A stretch of DNA of 64,000 bases from Burkholderia anthina (GTDB lineage Bacteria; Pseudomonadota; Gammaproteobacteria; Burkholderiales; Burkholderiaceae): assembly GCF_001547525.1 (NCBI RefSeq), contig NZ_CM003768.1, positions 992,001 through 1,056,000 on the forward strand, read 5' to 3'. The notes below the pieces were generated by a model. The model saw nothing but the letters and a program-made list of their open reading frames with translations, was not told the DNA's origin and ran no database searches. The position numbers and the translations under genes are program-made. Of the stretch, positions 10,998 to 18,775 are shown piece after piece (position 1 is the first letter of the stretch; each line of letters opens with the position of its first letter).

Positions 10998-11017
10998 TCG
11001 CGTAGCGGCCCGGCATT

Positions 11018-11048
11018 GAAAAAAGCAGCCCGCCGGCTGCTTTTTTCA
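11018..11048. terminator. Bidirectional terminator between phoR and ppk
   Basis: Near-perfect inverted repeat AAAAAAGCAGCC-CGCC-GGCTGCTTTTTT, with a T-run on each strand after the stem. It serves both convergent genes. Confidence 0.85.
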
Positions 11049-11085
11049 TTCCGGCGCGACGCGCGACCCGCATCGCGCGGGCGGC

Positions 11086-13149
11086 TCACGAACAGAACTT
11101 CGCGAGCAATCCGAGCTGCGCGTTGCGGATCGTCTTGCCGGTGCGGCGGCGGCGATAGTGACCGTCGCTGTGCATCTGCCATGCCGACTGGTTGTCGCCG
11201 AGGCACACCGATAGCCCTTCGGCGATCACGCGACGCTTGAGCCTGCGATCGCGGATCGGGAACGCGACTTCGACGCGGCGGAACAGGTTGCGGTCCATCC
11301 AGTCGGCGCTCGACAGATAGACGTCCTCGGCGCCGCCCGCGTGGAAATAGTAGATGCGGTGGTGCTCGAGGAAGCGGCCGACGATCGAGCGCACCGTGAT
11401 GTTTTCCGACAGCCCCGGCACACCGGGCTTCAGCGCGCAGACGCCGCGCACGATCAGGTCGACCTTGACGCCGGCCTGCGACGCTTCGTACAGCGCGGCG
11501 ATCACCGACGGCTCCAGCAGCGCGTTCATTTTCGCGACGATCCGCGCGCGCTTGCCGGCCTGCGCATTGTCGATCTCCGCGCGGATCGAATCGATGATGC
11601 GCGGATGCAGCGTAAACGGCGACTGCCACAGTTCGTGCAGCGTCAGTTCGCCGCCGATCCCGGTCAGTTGCTGGAATACGTGATGAACGTCCTCGCAGAT
11701 CTTCTGGTCGGCCGTCATCAGCCCGAAGTCGGTGTACAGGCGTGCGGTGCGCGGATGGTAGTTGCCGGTGCCGAGGTGCACGTAGCGGCGCAGCGATGCC
11801 TTGCCGCCCTCGACGACGCGGCGCACGATCAGCATCATCTTCGCGTGGCACTTGTGACCGACCACGCCGTACACCACGTGCGCGCCGACCGCTTCGAGCT
11901 GCGATGCCCAGTTGATGTTGGTTTCCTCGTCGAAGCGCGCGAGCAGCTCGACGACCACGGTCACTTCCTTGCCGTTGCGCGCGGCTTCCATCAGCGCGTC
12001 CATCAGCGGCGAGTCGGTGCCGGTGCGGTAGATCGTCTGCTTGATCGCGACGACGCTCGGGTCTCTCGCGGCCTGCTGCAGCAGTTCGAGCACGGGCTGG
12101 AAGCTCTCGTACGGGTGGTGCAGCAGGATGTCGCCGGCGTCGATCGCGTCGAACATCGTCGGCGCGTTGGCGATTGCCGCGGGGGTCGACGCGGTGAACG
12201 GCGTGAACTTCAGGTCGGGACGATCGACGAGGTCGGGAATCTGCATCAGGCGCACGAGATTCACGGATCCCGCCACGCGATAGCAGTCCTTGTCGCCGAG
12301 CTCGCTTTCGTCGAGCAGGCGCCGCACGATGTGCGCCGGCGTGTCGGCCGACACTTCGAGGCGCACCGCATTGCCGAGGTGGCGTGCGGGCAATTCGCCC
12401 TGCAACGCGACACGCAGGTTCGTGATTTCGTCTTCGTCGACGAACAGCTCGCTGTTGCGCGTGATGCGGAACTGATTGCAGCTCTTCACGACGAGTTGCG
12501 GGAAGAGTTCGCCGACGAAGCGCTGCATGAACGAGCTCAGCAGCACGAAGCCGTGCTCGAAACCCGACAGCGCATGCGGCATGCGCACGACGCGCGGCAG
12601 CGCGCGCGGCGCCTGGACGATGCCCATCACGGCCTGGCGGCCGAACGCGTCGCGGCCTTCGAGCTCGACGACGAAGTTCAGGCTCTTGTTCAGCACGCGC
12701 GGGAATGGGTGGGCCGGATCGAGGCCGATCGGCGTCAGCACGGGCAGCAGTTCGTCGAGGAAGTAGCGCCGCGCCCATTCGAGCTGCTCGTCGTTCCACG
12801 TGTCGCTCGCGTGGAAGTAGATGCCTTCCTGTTCGAGCGCTGGCAGCACGGTTTCGTGCAGCATCGTGTACTGTCGATGGACGAGCCGCTGGGCGCGCTC
12901 GACGACGAGATCGTAAGCGTGCTGCAACGACATGCCGTCGGGCGTCAGCGCGCCGGGGTTGTCGCGAATCTGCTCCTGCAGGCCGGCCATCCGGACTTCG
13001 AAGAATTCGTCGAGATTGCTGCTGGTGATGCAGATGAAACGCAGGCGCTCGAGCAACGGGACATGCGGATCGGCAGCCTGGGCCAGCACGCGCTCGTTGA
13101 AACCGAGGATGCCGAGTTCACGATTGAGAAGCGGGTAACGGACGGACAT
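11086..13149 (-). CDS. ppk: Polyphosphate kinase 1
   Basis: Makes polyphosphate from ATP, reversibly. It is 687 residues, usual for PPK1. The start MSVRYPLLNREL at 13149 is chosen because the family begins just before the N-terminal domain LGILGFNERVLAQA; the longer upstream frame covers the Pho-box region. Conserved blocks include SSNLDEFFEVR, HPYESFQPV, AIKQTIYRTGTDSP and the catalytic-His block YVHLGTGNYHPRTARLYTD. It is divergent from ppx. The Pho box upstream suggests activation by PhoB, tying polyphosphate synthesis to phosphate starvation. Confidence 0.96.
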   Translation of the reverse strand: MSVRYPLLNRELGILGFNERVLAQAADPHVPLLERLRFICITSSNLDEFFEVRMAGLQEQIRDNPGALTPDGMSLQHAYDLVVERAQRLVHRQYTMLHETVLPALEQEGIYFHASDTWNDEQLEWARRYFLDELLPVLTPIGLDPAHPFPRVLNKSLNFVVELEGRDAFGRQAVMGIVQAPRALPRVVRMPHALSGFEHGFVLLSSFMQRFVGELFPQLVVKSCNQFRITRNSELFVDEDEITNLRVALQGELPARHLGNAVRLEVSADTPAHIVRRLLDESELGDKDCYRVAGSVNLVRLMQIPDLVDRPDLKFTPFTASTPAAIANAPTMFDAIDAGDILLHHPYESFQPVLELLQQAARDPSVVAIKQTIYRTGTDSPLMDALMEAARNGKEVTVVVELLARFDEETNINWASQLEAVGAHVVYGVVGHKCHAKMMLIVRRVVEGGKASLRRYVHLGTGNYHPRTARLYTDFGLMTADQKICEDVHHVFQQLTGIGGELTLHELWQSPFTLHPRIIDSIRAEIDNAQAGKRARIVAKMNALLEPSVIAALYEASQAGVKVDLIVRGVCALKPGVPGLSENITVRSIVGRFLEHHRIYYFHAGGAEDVYLSSADWMDRNLFRRVEVAFPIRDRRLKRRVIAEGLSVCLGDNQSAWQMHSDGHYRRRRTGKTIRNAQLGLLAKFCS

Positions 13150-13201
13150 CGGCAGGGTAGAGGGTAATTCAGGCGATGATTCGAACAGACGCTCGGAAAC
13201 T

Positions 13202-13229
13202 CTCACGGTACGATGACGTGCTGATGACA
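13202..13229 (-). promoter_or_regulatory. Pho box upstream of ppk
   Basis: On the minus strand three hexamers follow at exact 11-base steps: TGTCAT (13224-13229), CGTCAT (13213-13218) and CGTGAG (13202-13207). The first two match the PhoB half-site well and the third weakly. The array ends about 53 bases upstream of the ppk ATG. Confidence 0.7.
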
Positions 13230-13427
13230 ATAATGCCTTTATATCCGGAAATTCTACGCCGTAACCCTTTCGTCGCATAAATGTTTCGGCTATATGGAAT
13301 CGAGCGGCGTGCATGCCCGTCAAGCGTGGCAACGGCAAGCGTTCCACGCTTAAAATGTCGCCTTTGATTGATCGCCCTCGGTTGCCGGAACGGCTGCCGC
13401 GGAAGAACGCGCACGGAGCCCCTTCTG

Positions 13428-14942
13428 ATGGTTACAACTCCCCACTTGCTGGCTGCCGTGGATCTCGGCTCGAACAGCTTCCGGCTGATCGTCGGGCGCG
13501 TCGAGGAAACGCCGGCCGGCAGCCAGATCTACCCCGTGGATGCGCTGCGCGAGCCGGTTCGGCTGGCCGCGGGGCTGTCGAGCGACAAGATGCTCGACCG
13601 CGCGTCGCAGGAGCGGGGCTGGGACGCGCTCAAGCGGTTCGGCGAGCGCCTGCGCGATTTCCATCCCGACCATGTGCGCGCGGTGGCGACCAACACGCTG
13701 CGCGTCGCGAAGAACGCCGCCGAATTTCTCGGCGAGGCCGAGGCGGCGCTCGGTTTCCCGATCGAAGTGATCGCGGGCCGCGAAGAAGCGCGCCTCATCT
13801 ATGCGGGCGCCGCGCACTCGGTGCCGGCGAGCGCCGGCAAGCGGCTCGTCGTCGATATCGGCGGCGGCTCGACCGAATTCATCATCGGCTCGCACTACAC
13901 GCCGATCGTGATGGAAAGCCTCTATATCGGCTGCGTGAGCCATAGCCGCACGTTCTTCCCGGCCGGCAACGTCGACGAATACACGATGCGGCAGGCCGAA
14001 CTCGCGGCCAAGCGCGAGATCCAGATCATTTCGAGCGAGTACAAGAAGGCCGGCTGGGACCAGGCGATCGGCTCGTCCGGCACCGCGCGCGCGCTCGCGG
14101 AGCTCGTCGAGGCGAACGGCTTCAACGATCCGGGTATCACGCACGGCATTTCGCGCGGCGGCCTCGAGCGGCTCAAGCGTGCGCTGATCAAGGCGGAGAA
14201 CGTCAACCGGCTGAAGCTGATCGCGCTGAAGCCCGACCGCGTGCCGGTGCTCGCGGGCGGCCTCGCGATCATGCTGGCGGTGTTCGAGGAGCTGGGTGTC
14301 GACTACGTCGATACGACCGACGGCGCGCTGCGCCTCGGCGTGCTGTACGACCTGCTTGGCCGGACGCAGCACGAGGACATGCGGGCGGTGACCGTCGAGG
14401 GTTTCACGCGCCGCTACGGCGTCGATCGCGCGCAGGCCGAGCGGATCGGTGCGCTCGCCGTGCGCTTCTACGACGAGCTGGAGGAAGGCGACGAGGAAGC
14501 GCGCGAGGAAGGGCGGATGTTCCTCGGCTGGGCGGCCGCGTTGCACGAAATCGGCCTGTCGATCTCGCACAGCGCGTATCACAAGCATTCGGCCTATATC
14601 GCGAGCAATGCGGACATGCCGGGTTTTTCGCGTACCGACCAGGCGCGGCTCGCGGCGCTCGTGCTCGGCCATGCGGGCAAGCTCGGCAAGCTGTCGCAGG
14701 CGCGCGAGGTCGAGTGGCCGCTGCTGTTCTGTCTGCGGCTCGCGGCGCTGCTGTGTCGGCGCCGGACCGATGCCGGGCTGCCCGACATCTCGGTTTCGCA
14801 GATGAAGAAGGGCGGGTACGAGGTGCGTTTGCCGAACGCATGGGTCGAGCAGAACCCGTTGACCGACTATAGCCTCAGCCAGGAGGCGGCGGAGTGGGAG
14901 AAGGTCGGTATTCCGTATCGGGTGGTGTATACCGGCGCGTGA
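13428..14942 (+). CDS. ppx: Exopolyphosphatase / pppGpp phosphohydrolase
   Basis: Hydrolyses terminal phosphate from polyphosphate and, in GppA-like members, pppGpp to ppGpp. It is 504 residues: an N-terminal actin-like ASKHA fold with phosphate-binding loop AVDLGSNSFRL and the second motif VVDIGGGSTEFI, and a C-terminal HD-like helical region (LHEIGLSISHSAYHKHS). The ATG at 13428 immediately precedes the conserved fold. It is divergent from ppk across about 278 bases, a common arrangement for this antagonistic pair. Confidence 0.93.
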   Translation: MVTTPHLLAAVDLGSNSFRLIVGRVEETPAGSQIYPVDALREPVRLAAGLSSDKMLDRASQERGWDALKRFGERLRDFHPDHVRAVATNTLRVAKNAAEFLGEAEAALGFPIEVIAGREEARLIYAGAAHSVPASAGKRLVVDIGGGSTEFIIGSHYTPIVMESLYIGCVSHSRTFFPAGNVDEYTMRQAELAAKREIQIISSEYKKAGWDQAIGSSGTARALAELVEANGFNDPGITHGISRGGLERLKRALIKAENVNRLKLIALKPDRVPVLAGGLAIMLAVFEELGVDYVDTTDGALRLGVLYDLLGRTQHEDMRAVTVEGFTRRYGVDRAQAERIGALAVRFYDELEEGDEEAREEGRMFLGWAAALHEIGLSISHSAYHKHSAYIASNADMPGFSRTDQARLAALVLGHAGKLGKLSQAREVEWPLLFCLRLAALLCRRRTDAGLPDISVSQMKKGGYEVRLPNAWVEQNPLTDYSLSQEAAEWEKVGIPYRVVYTGA

Positions 14943-15045
14943 GGGGGCGATAGCGAGCCCCGGAAGGCGCTCGAGGCCCGGTGGTCGTGGGTGATCCGCG
15001 GCGGCGCCCGTCAGGCGCGCCCGCGGGTTCGTGCTGCCGATTTGC

Positions 15046-15483
15046 TCAATCCGACGAGCAGACGATCGCGGTCAGGAACGGGAACGCCTGCTTGACGGTT
15101 GCGTCGCTGCCGGCCTTGCGTACGGCTTCCTCCACCGAACCCTTCGCGCCGCGCACAACGACGCCGTAGGCCCAGTCGCCGATCGGCGTGCCGTCGCCCG
15201 GACGGAAGATCGGGTCGTTCGCCTGGTAGCCGAGCACGACATAGACGCCGAAGCCGTACGCCGTCAGCGGGTGGTTCGTGCGGAATGCATTGACCGAATT
15301 CGACTCGACGTGCATCGGCTCCGACTGGATGTCGCCGGCGGCGAGCAGCGGCGCGACGAACTTGTGCCCGGTCGAATGGCAGTCGAGCGCGTCGTCGAGC
15401 GCTTTCGCCGACGCAGTGCCGGCGGTGGTCGCAAGCACGAGTAGCGACGCACACAGGGCGGTTTCGAGAATGTTGTTTTTCAT
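15046..15483 (-). CDS. Secreted hypothetical protein, 145 aa
   Basis: Starts at MKNNILETAL with a signal peptide ending TAGTASA, cleavage before KALDDALD. The mature part is about 115 residues, contains two Cys (one in ALDCHSTGH, one near the C-terminus in TAIVCSSD) that could form a disulfide, and has no family motif I recognise. It is a likely periplasmic protein. An in-frame Met 15 codons upstream is less likely because it would spoil the signal peptide. Confidence 0.65.
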   Translation of the reverse strand: MKNNILETALCASLLVLATTAGTASAKALDDALDCHSTGHKFVAPLLAAGDIQSEPMHVESNSVNAFRTNHPLTAYGFGVYVVLGYQANDPIFRPGDGTPIGDWAYGVVVRGAKGSVEEAVRKAGSDATVKQAFPFLTAIVCSSD

Positions 15484-15686
15484 GCGCGGTTGCGGGTTGT
15501 TCACACGTATTATCGCGTGTTCCAGCAAGTTCCGTGCGCGGGCCTGGGTGGGGAGGCGCGGGCGCGTCGATGCGGCGGGTGGTTCGTGCCGGGCCGTACC
15601 GCTGCGGACACGGAAAACAGGCGTGCGATTCGAGGGCCAGGAAAAAAGCGCCCGTAAACGTAAATGGGGCTACAGTGGTCAACCGG

Positions 15687-15750
15687 AACCCCTTGATTCC
15701 TTGGTCGGAGCGAAAGGGTTCGAACCTGCGGCTCTCTGATCCCCAATCCG
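15687..15750 (-). repeat. tRNA-Pro 3'-half fragment, left direct repeat of the T6SS cassette
   Basis: On the minus strand 15702-15750 reads as the anticodon-loop-to-CCA half of a tRNA-Pro, with loop TTGGGGA implying a GGG anticodon. Together with the bases after the CCA it is identical for 31 positions (15687-15717) to 23183-23213 and stays similar for about 30 more, in the same orientation. The 5' half is absent, so it is not a functional tRNA. Confidence 0.75.
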
Positions 15751-15810
15751 GATATATGGGTGAATCCTTTTAGAATCGACCGCAGCGGTCGAGCCTGGAG
15801 GCGCACGAGT
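15751..15810 (+). repeat. Dispersed ~60-bp repeat, copy 1
   Basis: Starts GATATATGGGTGAATCC and includes TTTTAGAATCGA and GCAGCGGTCGA. About 50 of 60 positions match the copy at 36241-36301. It sits immediately inside the left tRNA-Pro fragment. Confidence 0.7.
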
Positions 15811-16209
15811 CCGTTCTTGAACGCATGCTCGCGTAGATACATGCCAGCGGGAATTCATTGCCGGGTGGCCGCACAAATTAACGGAATGGCCGATAGCTCC
15901 GTGAAGTCGAAGCCGGACGTAGCGACTGCTCGACGTTGTATTGCGATGGATAGATACAACGAGTGCGTTCGCATGTGACTGTCGGGCTTTGGAAGGCAGT
16001 GCCAACTCACGAATTTAATCTTGGTTAGCTTTTTGAAAGAAGTGCTTTTGTAAGGCCGCGAGTGAGCGCTTTTTTCACTGACGTTTGCTATGCTTTAATA
16101 TCGAAATCGAATCGGTATTTATTCAAATTCGCTTTCTGATATTTTACATTAACATTATCGTCGAATTGTCTGAGAGCAATAGACGTGTTTCCCTAAACGG
16201 GGTTGTTGC
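15811..16209 (+). other. AT-rich leader upstream of vgrG
   Basis: About 400 bases, clearly more AT-rich than the flanking core, with several T-runs and no gene I can support. It presumably carries the vgrG promoter; I could not single out a convincing -35/-10 pair. Confidence 0.45.
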
Positions 16210-18717
16210 ATGGCATCGGACATGCTGGATAAGGTGCTGCGCGGCGGTTACGCGCAGTTTGATCGTATCGTCAAACTTGACACTCCACTCGGCGACAACT
16301 GGCTCACGCCACTGTACGTCAAGATTAAAGCGCGGCTTGGGCGCAATTTCGAGGTGACTGTCGATGCCTCATCGGTCGTCGGCGACAAGATCAAGCTCAG
16401 CGCCCTGATGCTGCAGCCCGTCACGCTCTGGATCCGCCAGACGGACGGCGGCTATCTGCCAATCCACGGCTACGTGCAACAGGCTCGCCGCTTAGGAAAC
16501 GATGGCGCTTTGTCGTACTTTCAGCTCCATTTCGCTTCATGGTTAAGCTTCCTCAAGCTCAGTAGCGATCGGCGCGACTGGCAGGAGGCCAGCGGCTGGC
16601 AGATTCTCACCGACGTATTCGACAAGCATCCGCAGGCTTCCGGCAACTATGCACAGGAACTGCGCACGGCAATGCGCTCGTATTCGCACCGCGTGCAGTG
16701 GGAAACCGACTGGAATTTTGTTCACCGGAGTCTGGAGGAAGTCGGCGTATTTCCGCGCTTCGATTTCGCGAAGGATGGCAAGTCGCACAAGGTCGTCATG
16801 ATGGACGACTTGTATTTCGGGCCGTCGCTGCCGAATTCGGAGATGAAGTTCAGCCACGCAGGTACCGACGAGGATTTCGACGGACTTACCCAGTTGAGTG
16901 AACAGCAGGACGCCCAAAGTGCGACGCTAACGCTGGGCACCTTTGACTACAAGAGGCCTGACCTCGACAAACAGGCGAGCACGCCAGCGGCTGACCTCGA
17001 TGAATTACCCGGTCAGGGCGAAGAGTATCTCTATACCGGCTCACAGACGTGGGCCGAATCTGATGCTGGACAGCAACAGGCCCGCATCCGCACCGAGGAA
17101 TGGGCTTCGCGAGCAAAACGCTATTTCGCGATCGGCAGTCCCCGCTATGCATTGCCCGGCTACTGGTTCAAGGTGTCGGGACATCCCCTCTTCGATGCAT
17201 TGCCGGAGGAGGAGCGCGAGCTGTCGATCATCGCCAGCGACTGGTTGATCCAAAATAATTTGCCCGGCATGGACGCGCTCACGCGATTTCCGCGCAGCCT
17301 GCGCAGCGAGATCGAACAGGTCAAGGCGGCCGGGACCGGAGCGACCGTGAGCCACCGCGATGGCGGTGTCGGATTTTTTCACGTCGAGATCGAAGCGCAA
17401 CGCCGCAAGACGCCGTTCCGCAGCCCGTTCGAGCATGAGAAGCCGGAAATGCATTTGCAGACGGCGATCGTCGTGACCGATAGTGACGAGGAAATCGTCA
17501 CAGACGACAGCAATCGTGTGCGGGTCCGGACGTCGAACAGTCGAAAGGATCGAAATACGAAGTCCACGTCGTGGATTCGTGCAGCGATGCCGGACGCAGG
17601 CTCGAAGCGCGGCGGCTACTTCCCGTTACGCAAAGATGATCAGGTGCTCCTCGGGTTCGTCAATGGCGACTGCGACCGGCCGGTAATCATCTCGCGACTG
17701 CACGGTGGTGCGACGATGCCGGTGTGGCACACGCACGGCCTGCTGTCCGGCTTCCGTTCTCGCGAATACGGTGGTGATGGCTTCAACCAGCTCGTCATGG
17801 ACGACGCTACCGGCCAGAACCGAGTCCACCTTTACTCGTCGAGCTACAGTTCTCACCTGCATTTGGGCTACTTGATCGAACAATCCGATAACACGCGCGG
17901 CTCGTTCGTCGGCAACGGATTCGACCTGAAGTCTGGCGCGTACGGCGCGGTACGCGCCGAGCAGGGACTCTATGTATCGACGCAGCCAGCCACCGCCCAG
18001 CCGCTGAACGTGACGGCCGCCACCGATCCGCTTGCCGGCGCGGAAGCCGTGCTCGAGACCGTGTCGAAGGCCAGTGAAACGAACCGTGCCGAAAGTCTCC
18101 AGGACGGTCAAGCCGCGCTGAAGTCGTTCACAGACGCAACGCAGCGCACCGTTGCTGGTTCTGCCAGCGGCGGCCGTACAGCCGGCGGCGGTACGGGTAA
18201 TGCGAACGGTTTTGCGAAGCCGGTGATGCTGTTGTCGAGTCCTGATGGCATCGCCGCGTCGACGCAGCAATCGGTGCATGTCACGGCGAACCAGCACGCG
18301 AACGTCGTTGCGGGCAAGAACGTCAACTTGGCCGCCGGTAAGGCGTTACTGGTCAGCGTGCTCGACAAGATCAGCCTGTTCGCGCAAAACCTCGGCATCA
18401 AGATTTTCGCGTCAAAGGGATCGGTAGACATTCAGGCGCAAAGCGGCTCGGCCTCGCTGGTGGGGCTGCAGGACGTGAAAATCGAAAGCGCGGACGGGCG
18501 GCTGATTCTGACGGCCGCGAAGGAAGTGTGGATCGGCGCGGGCGGCTCATACATCAGCATCAAGGGCGGTTTGATCGAGAACGTGACGACTGGACAGATT
18601 CTCGAAAAATGCGGGAGCTGGGACAAACCGAGTGGTGGCAGCGGAATGAAGCTTGATCCGCTGAAGGCGACGCCAGTATCGACTGACGGCGGACGCGGTT
18701 CGCTCTTCTCCGGCTGA
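16210..18717 (+). CDS. vgrG: Type VI secretion spike protein VgrG
   Basis: Trimeric spike of the T6SS tail tube, 835 residues. The gp27-like N-terminal part runs to about residue 350 (FEVTVDASS, LSFLKLSSDRRDWQEASGWQILTDVF), then the gp5-like OB region (about 420-510, VRVRTSNSRKDRNTKSTSWIRAAMP...GGYFPLRKDDQVLLGFVNGDCDRPVI), and a DUF2345-type beta-helix region (about 640-790). The region around residue 600-680 is low-complexity and Gly/Ala/Thr rich. It heads a cassette of effector, immunity candidate and PAAR. No tssA-M structural genes lie in the window, so this is an orphan cassette served by a T6SS elsewhere. Confidence 0.93.
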   Translation: MASDMLDKVLRGGYAQFDRIVKLDTPLGDNWLTPLYVKIKARLGRNFEVTVDASSVVGDKIKLSALMLQPVTLWIRQTDGGYLPIHGYVQQARRLGNDGALSYFQLHFASWLSFLKLSSDRRDWQEASGWQILTDVFDKHPQASGNYAQELRTAMRSYSHRVQWETDWNFVHRSLEEVGVFPRFDFAKDGKSHKVVMMDDLYFGPSLPNSEMKFSHAGTDEDFDGLTQLSEQQDAQSATLTLGTFDYKRPDLDKQASTPAADLDELPGQGEEYLYTGSQTWAESDAGQQQARIRTEEWASRAKRYFAIGSPRYALPGYWFKVSGHPLFDALPEEERELSIIASDWLIQNNLPGMDALTRFPRSLRSEIEQVKAAGTGATVSHRDGGVGFFHVEIEAQRRKTPFRSPFEHEKPEMHLQTAIVVTDSDEEIVTDDSNRVRVRTSNSRKDRNTKSTSWIRAAMPDAGSKRGGYFPLRKDDQVLLGFVNGDCDRPVIISRLHGGATMPVWHTHGLLSGFRSREYGGDGFNQLVMDDATGQNRVHLYSSSYSSHLHLGYLIEQSDNTRGSFVGNGFDLKSGAYGAVRAEQGLYVSTQPATAQPLNVTAATDPLAGAEAVLETVSKASETNRAESLQDGQAALKSFTDATQRTVAGSASGGRTAGGGTGNANGFAKPVMLLSSPDGIAASTQQSVHVTANQHANVVAGKNVNLAAGKALLVSVLDKISLFAQNLGIKIFASKGSVDIQAQSGSASLVGLQDVKIESADGRLILTAAKEVWIGAGGSYISIKGGLIENVTTGQILEKCGSWDKPSGGSGMKLDPLKATPVSTDGGRGSLFSG

Positions 18718-18775
18718 CACGGAAACGTAACACGCCGACGCAACACGAAAGCAAAAACGAGAGATTCCGAGAAAC

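Noticed and set aside
15702-15750. A tRNA-Pro on the minus strand.
   Set aside because: Only the anticodon-to-CCA half exists; the acceptor 5' strand and D-arm are missing.
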